Assembly: GCF_008831285.2 (NCBI RefSeq)
Contig: NC_045146.1
Location: 14,399,289-14,463,288, forward strand
Reading direction: 5' to 3'
DNA: 64,000 nt
DNA from: Nymphaea colorata
Taxonomy: Eukaryota > Streptophyta > Magnoliopsida > Nymphaeales > Nymphaeaceae
Made by a program: the position numbers and the translations under genes. The notes under the pieces were generated by a model, which searched no databases, was not told the DNA's origin, and worked only from the letters and a program-made list of their open reading frames with translations. The first letter of the stretch is position 1, and each line of letters opens with the position of its first letter. This document shows, in pieces, positions 1-12,856 of this stretch.

Positions 1-1499
1 TATGGGCCCAGCTCTACCTCAATTTAAAAAAAAAAACAAAAAAAATTATATGTCAATTTAAAAAAAAAATCACTTGTTTTATATAAAAATTTTGAGAAAT
101 AATATTTTGGCTTTAATTAAAATTTAAAAACTTTAATTTGGTCCGTTTCATTTCTACATGTTGTCATCCTTTGTTCTTACGACCCCATCTCAATTGTACT
201 GGGACTAACTGATTCGAATCTTGGCAGGAAAAACATATATTTTTATTTATTAAATATTTTTAATTATTGATTAATTAATATTTTAATGAGATATGAAAAT
301 GAAAGTGTAGAATACGTTGGTAAGGAGAATCTTTCCTCCTCCTCTTGATCTGTCAAGGGCATTGAAAACAAATGGGCAGGTCTGAAATATTTAAAAAGAA
401 AATAGTGGATCTCAGCATAATGCCACCAAAGCGCGTCCTCTCCGACCTTCCTTACCGGCGTCGGCTGTTGAATTCTCTAACAGCTCAGTCGTCCAATTGC
501 TCGGCCATCGTCACGGAGTGATGGTAAATGGAGGCAGGAGGAGATGACGATGATGATGCAGTAGAAGTAGACAGTGCCAGTCCTGCACTGAAAACGATGT
601 CGGAGTCGGTTGGGATTTCACTTCACTTCTCTCCGGCGCCGCTGTCGGGATTGTCAAAACCGCGGCACTATCGTCCTGTATATGATAAATGCCAACAGTT
701 CTCATCTTTTTTCTTGTTGGTCTCATCTGGTTTACAAATGCATACACGTATACTTGTATATTTATACGATGCAAGACATGTCCTCTTACGTGAATTGTTT
801 TATAATAATTAGTATATATATGTTAAAGCTAAGGCTGTTCCTTACATACCTAAACATTTAAATATTTGGTACTTACCTACCAGTATATATGTAGGTAGCT
901 GCTAAACACTTAAATGCTGGATATATAATAAACAGTTTAGCTTTTGATCTGATAGTTGATGCATTCGTTTTTGCTATATAGTATTAATTCACTTTTTTTT
1001 TTGTTTTTCTTTCAATCCTATATATGAAAAAGATCAAGAACTGAAACTTTTGCTTATTTGTCTACCATAGTAAGTGTTTACCATCTTCTCTTTCTTTCTC
1101 TCTCTCTCTCATTTTATATATATATATATAGTGAACCATAACTCTAAATATATAAAGACAAGGAATAATAATGACAAGTCCTCCCTTTCCAATTGCTCTT
1201 TTTCTGATACATATAAAATTGCCGGTTAAGTAAGAACCATGCGATCATATTTTAGTAGCTCAGCTATTTAATCAGGACCATTCATCTAAAACAAACAGAT
1301 GGTTGAGAAAAAAATGATAAACATTTTCATCGTCTAATATTAATTTACATCATTTTGTTCTTGTTTTCTTCTCAACCGTTCATCATGTTGGTTAGGTATG
1401 TCTGAGCTCTAGGTTTATTTTGTTTTAAACTCATTTAAGTTGATTACACTAAATAAAAAAAAACATAGCTTTCATTTGTCACCTTAAGAAGCTCTTAAA

Positions 1500-1665
1500 C
1501 AGGGGTGCAGCCAAGATTTTTTTCAGGGGCGGACCAAACGATCCGCAGGTCGGGCCAAGAGGAGTGACGGGTCGAACCAAACTAAAAAAATTTGATTTTT
1601 TCAATATAAAAAAAAAAATCATGCGCTCACCTGGAGCATGGCGACCCAGGCTCCCTCCGCCCCTG
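1500..1665. mobile_element. hAT-type MITE, 166 bp, with exact 8-bp target duplication
   Basis: The element begins CAGGGGTGCAGCC and ends GGCTCCCTCCGCCCCTG, so the ends are imperfect inverted repeats of the CAGGGGCGGAGC type common to plant hAT MITEs. It is flanked by CTCTTAAA at 1492-1499 and again at 1666-1673. It holds no open reading frame of interest. The exact duplication suggests a fairly recent insertion. Confidence 0.8.
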
Positions 1666-2157
1666 CTCTTAAAATTTCTTTAAGCTAGTTCGCTTTGAAA
1701 TAAGCCTAAGCATCGAAATTCACAACATTGAGCTTATGTTGGACCAAAAAAAAATGATTTAGTGTGCCTCAAAAGCATAAAACTGATCGACACTCTCTCA
1801 CACACGCATATTAGACACAGTGCACGATTTGATCCAAACACGTCTAAAACCACTTCATGAAATATTTCGGCTTATAAACCATTTCAAATGCCCTGTACAA
1901 TATACATGATAATATGTAATTTCCCCCTCATGCTTCCACGTCTAGCTCGAAAGGATTCAAACAGCATTCCATCGTCCTCTTGAACTATAAGAAAACACAC
2001 AAACACGTAAGTTGGTAGTTGAAGAGGATGCTCATAAGTAGACCTATGTTATGTAAAATATATGTATTTATATATGCAATTTTAGCAAGTTGCGAATGAT
2101 ACATGCCCCATGGTCTATAATATAAAGAAGCCATCTTAAACATTGAATGACGCCGCG

Positions 2158-2263
<106 letters not shown>

Positions 2264-3946
2264 GGTCTCAAGGTGCAGCCAGCTAATATGGTCCCCGAAA
2301 CCTGCCATGCACATTGTTTTTTGTTCATTCATACAGTTGATGTTCATTCATGCGGAGTATATAGACATTTCTTGTAAGGTTTTCAGAAGAAGGACGAAGA
2401 CTGGTTTCGAGAAGACATGGTCCCTCTCTCGATCCGCCACCCTGCCACAATCTTTGGAGTGCCGTCACAGACGTGCTAAAAGAAATACCAGAGTTTTTAT
2501 TCACAGTGCTCTCCACGCAAGGACCGGCCTTCATATCGCCACACAAGACATTATTTTTCCTAACTTTTCTTAATATCATGCATAAAATTTCCAAAAATGA
2601 TTATGATTTGACAGCACCATGTATGCACGGCGCACCCGTGAACCCGTATCGAATTTTTTATACATTCTTCAACGATGTACATGTTCATATATATGAGACT
2701 TGTATATATGTGTCAGTACTTGCTTATTAATATAAGGTAAGAACCTTACTTTTATATTTGTATACATATCAGCACTTCATGTGCATCCTGGAAGTCATCC
2801 AGATTGTGAGCATCTTAATCGAAGCAATGAATCGACCACTTTGTTTATATATATATATATATAATAGTTATGAGCATTCAAAGGCAATCACTAATTCGGG
2901 GTTAAAGAATAGTTAAAGTGCTTGTCAAACTGCTTAAATGATTGGAAGTGTTAGATTGGCAGCGTTTCCTTTACTGGTAAATGCCAAGATATGCCACAAT
3001 ATACGGGCAATCAAAATGCCAAGGTTTCAAAGTGGGTGGGCACCATGTGAGAAGGTTGGTAGTAGGTGATTGACTTGACTGGGTCTATCATATATAGTTT
3101 TCTTGGTCCATCTCTCATCTATAGTTTGGATACATCTTGGAAAACCTGAGCCTAATCTCCTCTCCAATTCATCAATCTGATGTAATGGAAGAGGTGAGTA
3201 GTTGCAGCTGAATCTATGATCGTCAGTGATCATTTTCTTTCAGGAAACCCTAGCGCCACTCCTTTTTTTGCTCTCCTACCATTTAGGAAACCGACGCCAC
3301 CTTGAGAATCTTAGTTTGATGGATTATAAATACACCAACAAAAGATACTTAGATTAAAGGTCAGACCTCCGTCTATCCAGCCTTAAATCCATGATTTTTA
3401 ACACGAGGCATCTTGTACTCTTGAGATTCTTAGTTTGTCTAATTTTGTACGCTGAAAGGAACAAATATAAGATTCAAAACAGATTCAAACTCAACCTGAA
3501 AATTGCATTTAAATCGGATTTCTTTTATGAAAAAGCTCGAAAATGAATTCAATCCATAAAAATTCAAACCGAATCTAACTCACTGGGGATCCGAATGAAT
3601 CAACTGTTGTTATTTTTGGCGTGCACACTTTAAGAGGCGTCCCGTGGGGCAGACAAAAAGCCGAAAGGAAAGAATGATTGCTCGTCATGCATTTGAAAGG
3701 GCATTTACGTCCTTTTCGTAACGGGCAGGGCTGTTATTTCTTGGAGAAAGAGGGGTTGAATTGGATGGTCGCCCATACAGAAGCCAGAAAAACACCCGCC
3801 CACCTTCGCTCTCCCTCGCGCAGTCTTCCGCTCCCGACACCAGAAGAGAGAGAGAGGGAGAGAGAAGGTTTGGAGAGACCGGAGGGGTGTGTCTGTGTAC
3901 GTGGCAGAAGGGGGGCAGAGGCCGTTGCTGAAGGAGAGCGGCGACT

Positions 3947-4290
3947 ATGGCTGATCAGGAGGACGGCGGCCAGGATCTCCCTCAGATCCCAGCCGATCCC
4001 CAGGCCGCCGGCCCTCAGATCCCGCAAGCTGTGGAAGACCCCGGGACTTCTCTGTGCGGTCTCCTCTCGGAGATCTCTGGCTCCGGCGACTTCAGGTTCC
4101 CAGTGAAGAAGGAAAGTGCAAACCTCTCCCGGCGGCTCACACTGCTCTCTCCATTTTTCGAGGAGCTCAAGGAAGCGGGACCAACCGTCTCCGGCAATGC
4201 TGCCGCCTTGCTCTCTTCCCTCGCCGACGCCCTCAAGGCAGCCAAGCGTCTCCTTCATACCTGCCGCTCCGCCGGAAAGATCTGGCTGGT

Positions 4291-4332
<42 letters not shown>

Positions 4333-7300
4333 TCTTTCCTTCTTTCTCTCACTCTGTGGGATCTTGTACGGCAGGTTAGGGTTTTGTTTTCATTGCATTT
4401 GATGCTGAAACCTTGGTCCTTTCCTCGTTTGCTTCTTTGGATGATTTCTTTGGGTGGTCGATGGCACTGGGAGATCTGGACCTCATTTCTGGATTTCTTT
4501 TTTTGTCTTTTTTCTTCAATGCTCAAGCGCTTGTTCTCCCTGGACATTCTGTGACTGCTTTCCTGTGTTGCCTTGTGAAAATTTTGCTCGATGTCATACC
4601 AAAGGACTGCAAGACTCGCTGGCTTTTTTTTTTTTTCTTCGCGAGTTTCATTGCGGGAAAGGAATACAAGATACTACTTTCCTCTCTTTTCTACAAAAAT
4701 TTCATCGAAGTTTTCCGGCAAAGTGTTCTTTCTTTGTATTCGTCGTTTTCGTTTCTGTTTATTCACGACTTTGATGCAAGAAGATGGGGTTTATGCTGTA
4801 CGAAATTTGCGCCTTTCCTGCATTCTGACGCCCAATGATAGGATGGCGTGATTCCTTTGAAGGAGGAAAGAAAAATAAGTGTTTCACTCTTTGGATCTTG
4901 GTTGTGAAACTTAAAGATTTAATGCGTGTCGTCTTTTTCTTCTTCTTTATTCTTTTGGTTTGTGCAGGTGCCGGATTTGGCCTGCGAGTGTTACCTGTTT
5001 TTCTATCTGGACCTTTTTTTGTTTTCCCTTTAAGGTGAAAAGGACATGAACATAAGGTCTAGGAGCCCAAAGTGTAAAACTGGATCGTACGCCCACGTTG
5101 TTTTATACAACATTAGGTTTCTGTGCTTCTACATTTGAGTGGTCGGCGTGCTGTCTCATCTCCTTCTGTTAACTGGCCTTTGGTCGTTGAATTCTAAGCT
5201 GCTGTTCTTCTCATGTTCTGTTAATTCCATCATCAAGAGAGACATTGATTGGAGAATGGAGGGAGATGTTATTTGATTGGTGTAACTTACATCGTGGATG
5301 GTTTGACATGCTTTTTGTCCACCCATCTATTATTTTCTTTTTGTTTCCACCTGTTCATCTTGATGCGTTAGCGTGCCTAGTTTCATGCTGTCTTTAGCTC
5401 CTGCAGGTTACTGCAACTTTATCTAGTTCAAACTTCCGGCAGAGGTGAAGGGTTTTTTTTTTTTTATCTTGCATAGCCAATATGGAGTCCCACAAAGAGC
5501 ACAGGTTCTATGTGAGATAGACAAGTCTTATTGATTTGTCTAGAAGTTTAATTGAAATTCAACCTAAGGTTGTATCATCCAATTCCTTCTATCTTGTCTT
5601 ATGCAGAACATGATGGTACATCTGTACTCCTTTGTGTTGTTTGATTTTGCTTACAGCTACATTTATTGTTGTGTCAGACAATGGTCTGCCAGAAAGTGGG
5701 AAAATTATTAATCCCTTTCGGAAGTCAACATATCAAATTTCAGAAATATTAGTACATGTAAAGTCTTAACTAGTACATGTAAAGTCTAGATTTCTCTGGT
5801 CTTGTTAATGGGTGCAATACTGCTATATACATTTCCTAGGAGATTGAATTTGCTTATATTTGTATTTGTGAAGTTTTAAAATGTTAGCAGGTAAATTTGT
5901 TTTCCTTTCTTTTGTTCTCCTTTATTTTTCTCTTTGACTATACGCATGTGACAGAAATGTGTTGATATACGAGTCCCTTTTTCCACTTTGTTTCTTCTGC
6001 CTGTTCGCTGTGATAAAAAAAAGCTAGACAACCAGTATATTCTTTACCATGAAAAATCTGAGGATGAAGATTATGCAAGGGTAGATGAACAATAAAGTCA
6101 TCACCAGGTATACCTTATTAAAGAAAGCAAAACTGTTATTCTTGTTAGGTTCTAATAAACGAACAGCACATATTGTTAAAACCAATGATTATTCTAAAGT
6201 CTGTATAGCTGGTGCTACAAATATTGCACAATTTTTGTTGATTAAACTAGGTTGAATCTATCTGGATGTAAGAGTGGCTAAGTTGTCAAAATTGGAAAAT
6301 CAATCAAGGTCCTAAAAGGGCTAGTCAAGAGACTCAAAACTAGTTGGGGCAAGTTAGAACTTAGATGTATAATTCTGAGTTGTGTGTGTGCATGTATATA
6401 TGACTGTTAAACAGAGTGTAAGAGAGGTACTAAAAAACAGAAAAACCTAATATCCATAAGCCTACTTAGTCAGTCAACTGGTGATAAAGCATGGGCTGTA
6501 TGGCCTAGTTGTCAAGTTGATCATTGCCTAGTTGTTTGGTCCCCTGTTAGGTTCACTAGTTGCTAGGTTGACCAACAATCTGGAAACTAGTTTGTGCAGA
6601 ACATTTTGCCGTTATAGCTTGTATTATTAAGTCGGCTAACCCTTGACCAATTGTCAAGTAATTGGAGGCAAGAGGACCATGAAATATTGATCTGTCATCC
6701 TAGTTTCTGCGTATTACATCATCCACTATTTGTGTATTCTTACAGCTTTTTAGGGTTACCAATTTGATATGTTATAGCTAAAGTATACTATGGGAACTAC
6801 CGATTAGTTGCTAAGTAGCGGCTAGTGTCCACTCTCTTTTCTTTCTCTCTCTCTCTCTACATATATATAATATATTTACCCCTTTTAAATCTTACGTGCG
6901 ACCTACAACCTAACCCTCCTAGAAGTGAATGGTACCTTGTATTTTTAGGGCCTGTACCATCTACCTCTTTGTTTAAGGAGCGCTGGGCTGTGGGTCACAC
7001 ATAAGATTTAAAAGGGATATATATGTGTAAGATAGTTCAGGATCAAAACAATCTGTGAATCTTATATATATATATATTTTTTGGCATTCATCTTCTTTAG
7101 AACTATGCACAGTAGAACAATCTATGTGAATGTGTTTTTATGATGCCATGCTTTTTTTAATGATATCTAGCATTAAATTTTTAAGAATTTTGTTCAAGTC
7201 ATGAATACTCTTTCTACTGGTAGCTTCAGTAAGCAGGAATGCCTGCTTATGATGCCTAACCATGTTTTTCATCTAATAAAGATATACTATGCCGAATATT

Positions 7301-9487
7301 GCCATGAACATATACATTGTTTTTGTAGGTTATGGAGGCAAAACAGGTTGCTGATGAGTTTCATGAGGTAACGTCTCAGTTAGTTCATGCTCTTGGATGC
7401 TTGCCATTCGATCAGCTTGAAATATCTGATGAAGTTAGAGAACAGGTGACAGCACTCGACTAGTCGACTTCTTTCATATGCTGCTTCTTTGAAGTATATT
7501 TGAATCAAACCTGGTCTTACTCATGCTCCATTTCAGGTGGAGCTTGTTCATGCACAACTAAGAAGAGCCAAAGATAGGAGCTATAGTTTCCCAGACGAAG
7601 AACTTCTTCTTGATCTTCAGACCACGTTAAGTGACTCTGAAGATAATGTCGAGATGCTCAAGAGGGTTGCACAAAAGTTACAGCTTACAAATGTAAATGA
7701 AATTGAGCAGGAGTTTCAAGCTTTGCAGGTTGCTGTCACGGAGAATTCCAATAGTGACAGGACGGGGGATTATAATGTGGAACAAATGGTAAATATATTG
7801 GAGAGATTAAAGAAATTTGTTGTTTCAGATGACCATCCTAAAGATGAAGTTGTTGGTGCAAAGAATGAACCTGTGGATGAGAAGAAACCAGAATCTCTGG
7901 TTATACCAGATGACTTCCGTTGTCCTATATCTCTGGAGTTGATGAGGGACCCCGTAATTGTTGCCACTGGGCAGGTAGGATTCCTTTTTCCCTTGCCTTT
8001 CTAGTTTTAATGCTTCAGGGTTGTTTCTGAAAGAAGCAAATGGCATTGGGTACTTGTTCTGCTGAACTGTGACCAAATTTAAGGGAGAACCCTTATCCAG
8101 TACCTCACATTATTCTTTCACCATGTCAGAAAGCTATTAATGGTGACCTTAATTGTGGTAGAAACCTGTTTCGGAGTGGCCCAGTAACTTTCCTGGTATT
8201 ATATGGTTAGTAGCATCAGGCAAAATCAATATTGACAATGTTAATTGTAGTTGAGTGGGCTACCCAGTTTTCTGCTTTGTCTAATGAAACTTTGGCCAAG
8301 TTACTTAACGTCTGATCTGAATTTGATGATCCATTGCAGAACTGCTGGCACACATTGGAAAGTAATTGTAGTGTCTTTTTTCTTAATTTTAATTTTTGCA
8401 GACTTACGAGAGGTCTTGCATCCAGAGATGGATTGACTCGGGCCACAAAACTTGCCCGAAGACTCAACAGACTCTACCTCACTTAGTGTTGACTCCAAAC
8501 TATGTCTTGAGAAGCTTGATATCACACTGGTGCGAAACAAATGGAATTGAGCAGCCTAAGAAATCTGGCAGTAGCAAGTCAAAGAAATCCGGTGGGCTTG
8601 CACAGGAAGTGCCAGCAGACAGGGTTGCAATTGATGCTCTGGTCTGGAAGTTGTCTAATGGTACCCCAGAGGAACAAAGATTTGCCACGGGTGAATTACG
8701 CATGCTGTCAAAGAGGAACACAGATAACAGGGTGTGCATTGCCGAGGCTGGTGCCATCCCAATTCTTGTTAAACTGTTATCTACGAATGACAAGAAAACT
8801 CAAGAGCATGCTGTCACGGCAATTTTGAATCTCTCCATCTATGACAACAACAAAGGAGCAATAGTGATGGCAGGGGCAATTCCTGACGTGGTTGAGGTTC
8901 TCAAGTCAGGCAGCATGGAGTCCCGAGAAAATGCAGCGGCAACACTTTTCAGCCTGTCACTTGTTGATGAAAACAAGATAACCATAGGAGCATCGGGAGC
9001 AATATCTGCACTCGTTGAATTGCTCCAAGAAGGTAGACCGCGAGGTAAGAAAGATGCAGCAACTGCGCTCTTCAACCTATGCATCTACCAAGGCAACAAA
9101 GCCAGGGCAGTGAGAGCTGGCATTTTAGCACCACTGATGGAGCTGCTTGTGGATCCCAGCAGTGGTATGGTGGATGAAGCTCTTGCAATACTTGCCGTTC
9201 TTGCGAGCCACCATGAGGGTAAAATAGCTATTGGCAAAGCCAATGCAATACCGCTCTTGGTGGACCTGATTCGGAGTGGGCTTCCACGTAACAAGGAGAA
9301 TGCTGCTGCCATTCTTCTTTCCTTGTGCAAGAAGGACGTGGAACATCTTTTCACTGTGCAGAGACTGGGTGCTTTTGTACCACTGACCGAGCTGGTTAAG
9401 AATGGCACAGAGAGAGCAAAGCGCAAGGCAGCTTCTCTGCTAGAGCATTTGAGTAAGCTGGACCAACTGCAGTCCAGCAAGCAATGA
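3947..9487 (+). CDS. PUB14: U-box/ARM-repeat E3 ubiquitin ligase, PUB13/PUB14/SPL11 type
   Basis: Four exons: 3947-4288, 7329-7445, 7537-7974 and 8402-9487, giving 660 residues, the usual length for this clade. The N-terminal third is the helical UND domain (motif [11 protein letters not shown] near residue 65). The U-box begins around residue 254 with [18 protein letters not shown] and continues across the exon 3/4 junction into [10 protein letters not shown] and HKTCP. Five or so Armadillo repeats follow ([39 protein letters not shown]), ending in the family-typical [12 protein letters not shown]. The U-box recruits an E2 and the ARM repeats bind substrate or receptor kinases; relatives act in immunity, cell death and flowering. 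The ATG chosen is the first in a GA-rich leader. Intron 1 is 3,040 bases and begins with a (CT)n tract. Family assignment is very firm; the exact orthologue among PUB12-15 is inferred. Confidence 0.95.
4297..4334. repeat. (CT)n microsatellite at the start of PUB intron 1
   Basis: About 13 CT units followed by TTTG and five more, nine bases after the exon 1 donor. Confidence 0.9.
5751..5786. repeat. Two-copy 21-bp tandem repeat in PUB intron 1
   Basis: AGTACATGTAAAGTC occurs at 5751 and again at 5772. Confidence 0.8.
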
Positions 9488-12400
9488 CCAGGGGAACCAA
9501 AAGCACTGGATCTTGGTCTATTGTATGTGAATCGCCTGTTGCTGCTCGGACGAAATCACTCAACTCCCAGAGAAGATTGTTTTTTTGTTCTTCTCTTTTT
9601 TACCTTTTTCTTGTTTTGCTTATTTTCTCATTGTTGTCCTTAATTTATTTGTAATGTAATTGGGTGGCCTGGTGTGAGATGGAAGAAGATGGCCTCCCCG
9701 GTTCACGTCAACATTTTAGGGGCGTCGTTAGGGTGTGGTTCACTAGCCATTCGTTTGTAAGAAGGGGGTTTTGTGCTTTTGGTCAGGAGAATGTTGGGGT
9801 GGCAGCAACATTGCTGTATTTGTATTCTTACCAATTGAACATCAATTTAGTTAACTGGATCGCCGCTGCCTTTCCTTGCAGCATTGATTGATCGGTCTCA
9901 TTTTCTGCTTGTTTGGAGTTCTATGGAAGGAACTTGTTCTTTTCCCTTTTTGATGAAAACTTTAACTATGGTAACCCGAGGACTTTCAATAAAAAATAAA
10001 TCTAATTCTTCAGTACATGGAACATAGTTGTACCCTTGTAAGCATGAATTAGAGACTCTTCTATTGGTATAGTTTATGCTCATGCCATGCCTACACCTGT
10101 CCCCATTTGCTCCCTGAACATTCTTCCTGCCGGGCGCAGGTTCAACAGCGACCTGTTTGAAGCAGTACTTGGGGAAAGCGAATTATAATGCCAGAGGTTA
10201 GGAATAACATTTTCTCTCTCTCTCTCTCCTTTTTTTTTTTTTTTAGAGACCAAGGATGCCCAGGTTAGCAACTTCTTTTGATCTTGTGAAATTCAGAAAC
10301 GTATAAAGATTTACATTCTTTTATCATGCCTTTCGCAAGTCATACGAGCGAGAAAAGGAACTTACGGTAATGATGTATTCGAGATAACCAGAAAATTATG
10401 GGTAAGCACGCTCAGTGTTTGATGATATGATAACAACAAACTCAAGCTTACTTCTTTCATTAACTCTCTTTAATCTGATAATTCAGGCACTTAGATATAA
10501 TATGTCCACACTTGGACATATTTCTGTTACTACTTTCAAATTGGAGCATGCATTAGTAAAATTTTCATTTCTCTATTGTTTAAGTTGATTAGAAACTTAG
10601 AATCTGGGTGCACTTGTTCCTGGAACTAACATGATTTATGAGTGGATTGCTCACTAAGAAACTTGTTTTCTGTGCCATGTTGCTCGCCCTCACAATCCTC
10701 TGTTCTTGGGCAGTCTCTTCTTTACCTTTTTCTGCGTCTTTTTCATTTTCAGAGTGGAGATTCACAGCCATGGATCTGGCCAAGTTTTCACCATCGGACT
10801 CCCGTTGAATATTATCCTCGTGGTGGGAAATTCGAACCGAAAAAGTCAGGTTTGAATGCTCTTTTAGTTTATAACTTATTACATTGCCCAAAGAAGGACA
10901 ATTGATAAAGTCTGTGATATGAAGGTGCTCGGCACAGTGGGAGGTAATGGTGGCCATCAAACGAGTAGCCGCCGGTGATAAGCGTTCTGAAACCGCAGAT
11001 TTGAGTGGTATCACTGAATCGGTGGCAAATTGATTCCTTCTGCGGCCGAATTCACGGTGAAACATGTCTACTTTTATTTCTAAAATTCGTATTGGTTTTT
11101 TTTTTTTTTTTTAATTTTTAGTCAATTCAACTGAATTTAAATTGTTTTTCTTTTGACTAGATCAAGGCTGCCCACATCCTTACAAGTTACAAAGACAAAA
11201 TCAAAGACAAAGTCAACGGCAAATTGCTAGTTCCCTCCTTTAGAAGGAGCAGAGTCTTCTTAGACTTTCCTTGCCGCATGACCACTGGCTCTGTGAATGT
11301 AAACCGCTTGGGTTTGGTCAGATTCTGCATTTATCAAGTATGACTTTGTTGAATTTTTATTTAAACTACAATTCACGCCTTATTTTTTAAAATCAGTTTC
11401 TGATTTAACTGACATAAGATCTGACATTTATATTTAATTGGGTCTGATCTTTATTGGGTCCCTCTTGAATATCAAATTCAAATTCTGTTTCAGTTTCAGA
11501 ACCACATGCGGATTGAGTTAAAAGGTTAAATATGAATTTTTTAAAACCGGCAATGAAATATGTCCAGTCCATGGACATGGTAGATCCACCAAGTCAAAGA
11601 TGACGGCTGCTTAGACAAGCTCTTTTTTGGGTTATGATGCTGACAAAGTTTTCTTTCGAGTAAGAATTTCTACTCAATTTTCAGTTACAGCCTCCATAGG
11701 TTTGTCTGAAAATCATGGATAACTTATCTCCTGATCGCTTACTTCTTAGGTCAAAAGCAAAAGTTGTCTTACCCATCAAACAAGCTCTTTAGCCGAGGCA
11801 CAACAAGGCTGGATTTAAAAGAGAAGAAAAAAGAGAGTAGAATGTGGTTTAAAAGTAAGTTTTGGATTTAAATAGAAGCCATTTCTTCATTCCATCGCTG
11901 GTAAGCCACTGCCTATCAGGAATCAGCAGATTGAATGCAGTAATTAAGATATTTCTCCATCTTGGATTTAAACACATCAAAATTTAGCCCCTACAGATCC
12001 TATAGCTAATTGGTGGTGTTGATTGAATGAGAGGTTCTCGGCCTACAGGGTCTAAGACTGCTTTAGGACTTGTATGACTTTCATTTGAGATCGAATTGAA
12101 CATCTTGAAACACTGGAACTTGGTTCCGCCATTTCACTACAATGGTAAACTTTTGCGAAGTGGTCATGTACTCTTACCATCAAAAGGTTATTTTTTTATC
12201 ATTTTCGGCTCCTAACAGTCTTGTTCTAGACAAACATATAACCTGTCCTGCGAGAACGGGTTCTATGTTAAGTGGATAACACGGCGAACCCATGTTCTAC
12301 CGGCATTTGCATTTTCTCATAAAAATAATATTTGATTTGGATTCCCTTTCTATCTTTATAAAGTGGGGTCTTCAGTTTACCATAAAAAATATATATTTCA

Positions 12401-12856
12401 TTGCTGTCTTATCTTGGAGGCTAACATGCAAGCCTTTTCTTGCTCTTTGCTATTAAGGACCCAACGCAGGGACAACGAAATTCCTTGGGCGGGTGCTTGT
12501 TAATAACCTGAAAATGCTAGGCATTTAGAAAATCATGAAACAATGGGCGCCGAATTGTAAATTGTGCGGTGGGAAAAGTATAACGGGGAGAAATGGAAGA
12601 AAGGGAGATGGGGAGAAGGAAGGGAAGCGGGGAAGGAAAAACCCTTCCTTTTGCGGAAACGCTCCTCTCTTTCTCTTTCTCTCTCTCTTCGCGTTCTTTG
12701 TTTCCTTTGATTTGACAGCATCACGGAAATGGCGTGTAGTTGATCCCCTGCGGACCCCTGTGCCGTTCAGGCCGATCTGTTCACCGACCCCTTCCTTGCT
12801 AGAACACCCGGAGTCCCAACCCCTTTGCACTTGTTGGCAAGCTTCGCATCTCAGAG
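9488..12856. other. Intergenic region between PUB and SPP
   Basis: The first 400 bases are the likely PUB 3' UTR (T-rich, TAATTTATTTGTAATG near 9640). The middle is AT-rich with no recognisable gene; frames at 10589-11065 match nothing I know. The final 250 bases are CT-rich and probably the SPP leader. Confidence 0.6.

Noticed and set aside
3734-4258. 174-codon minus-strand frame opposite PUB exon 1
   Set aside because: It is the shadow of the GC-rich PUB leader and first exon, with no recognisable domain.
10589-11065. 158-codon minus-strand frame between PUB and SPP
   Set aside because: The residue mix is unstructured, no motif is recognised and no supporting exons were found.
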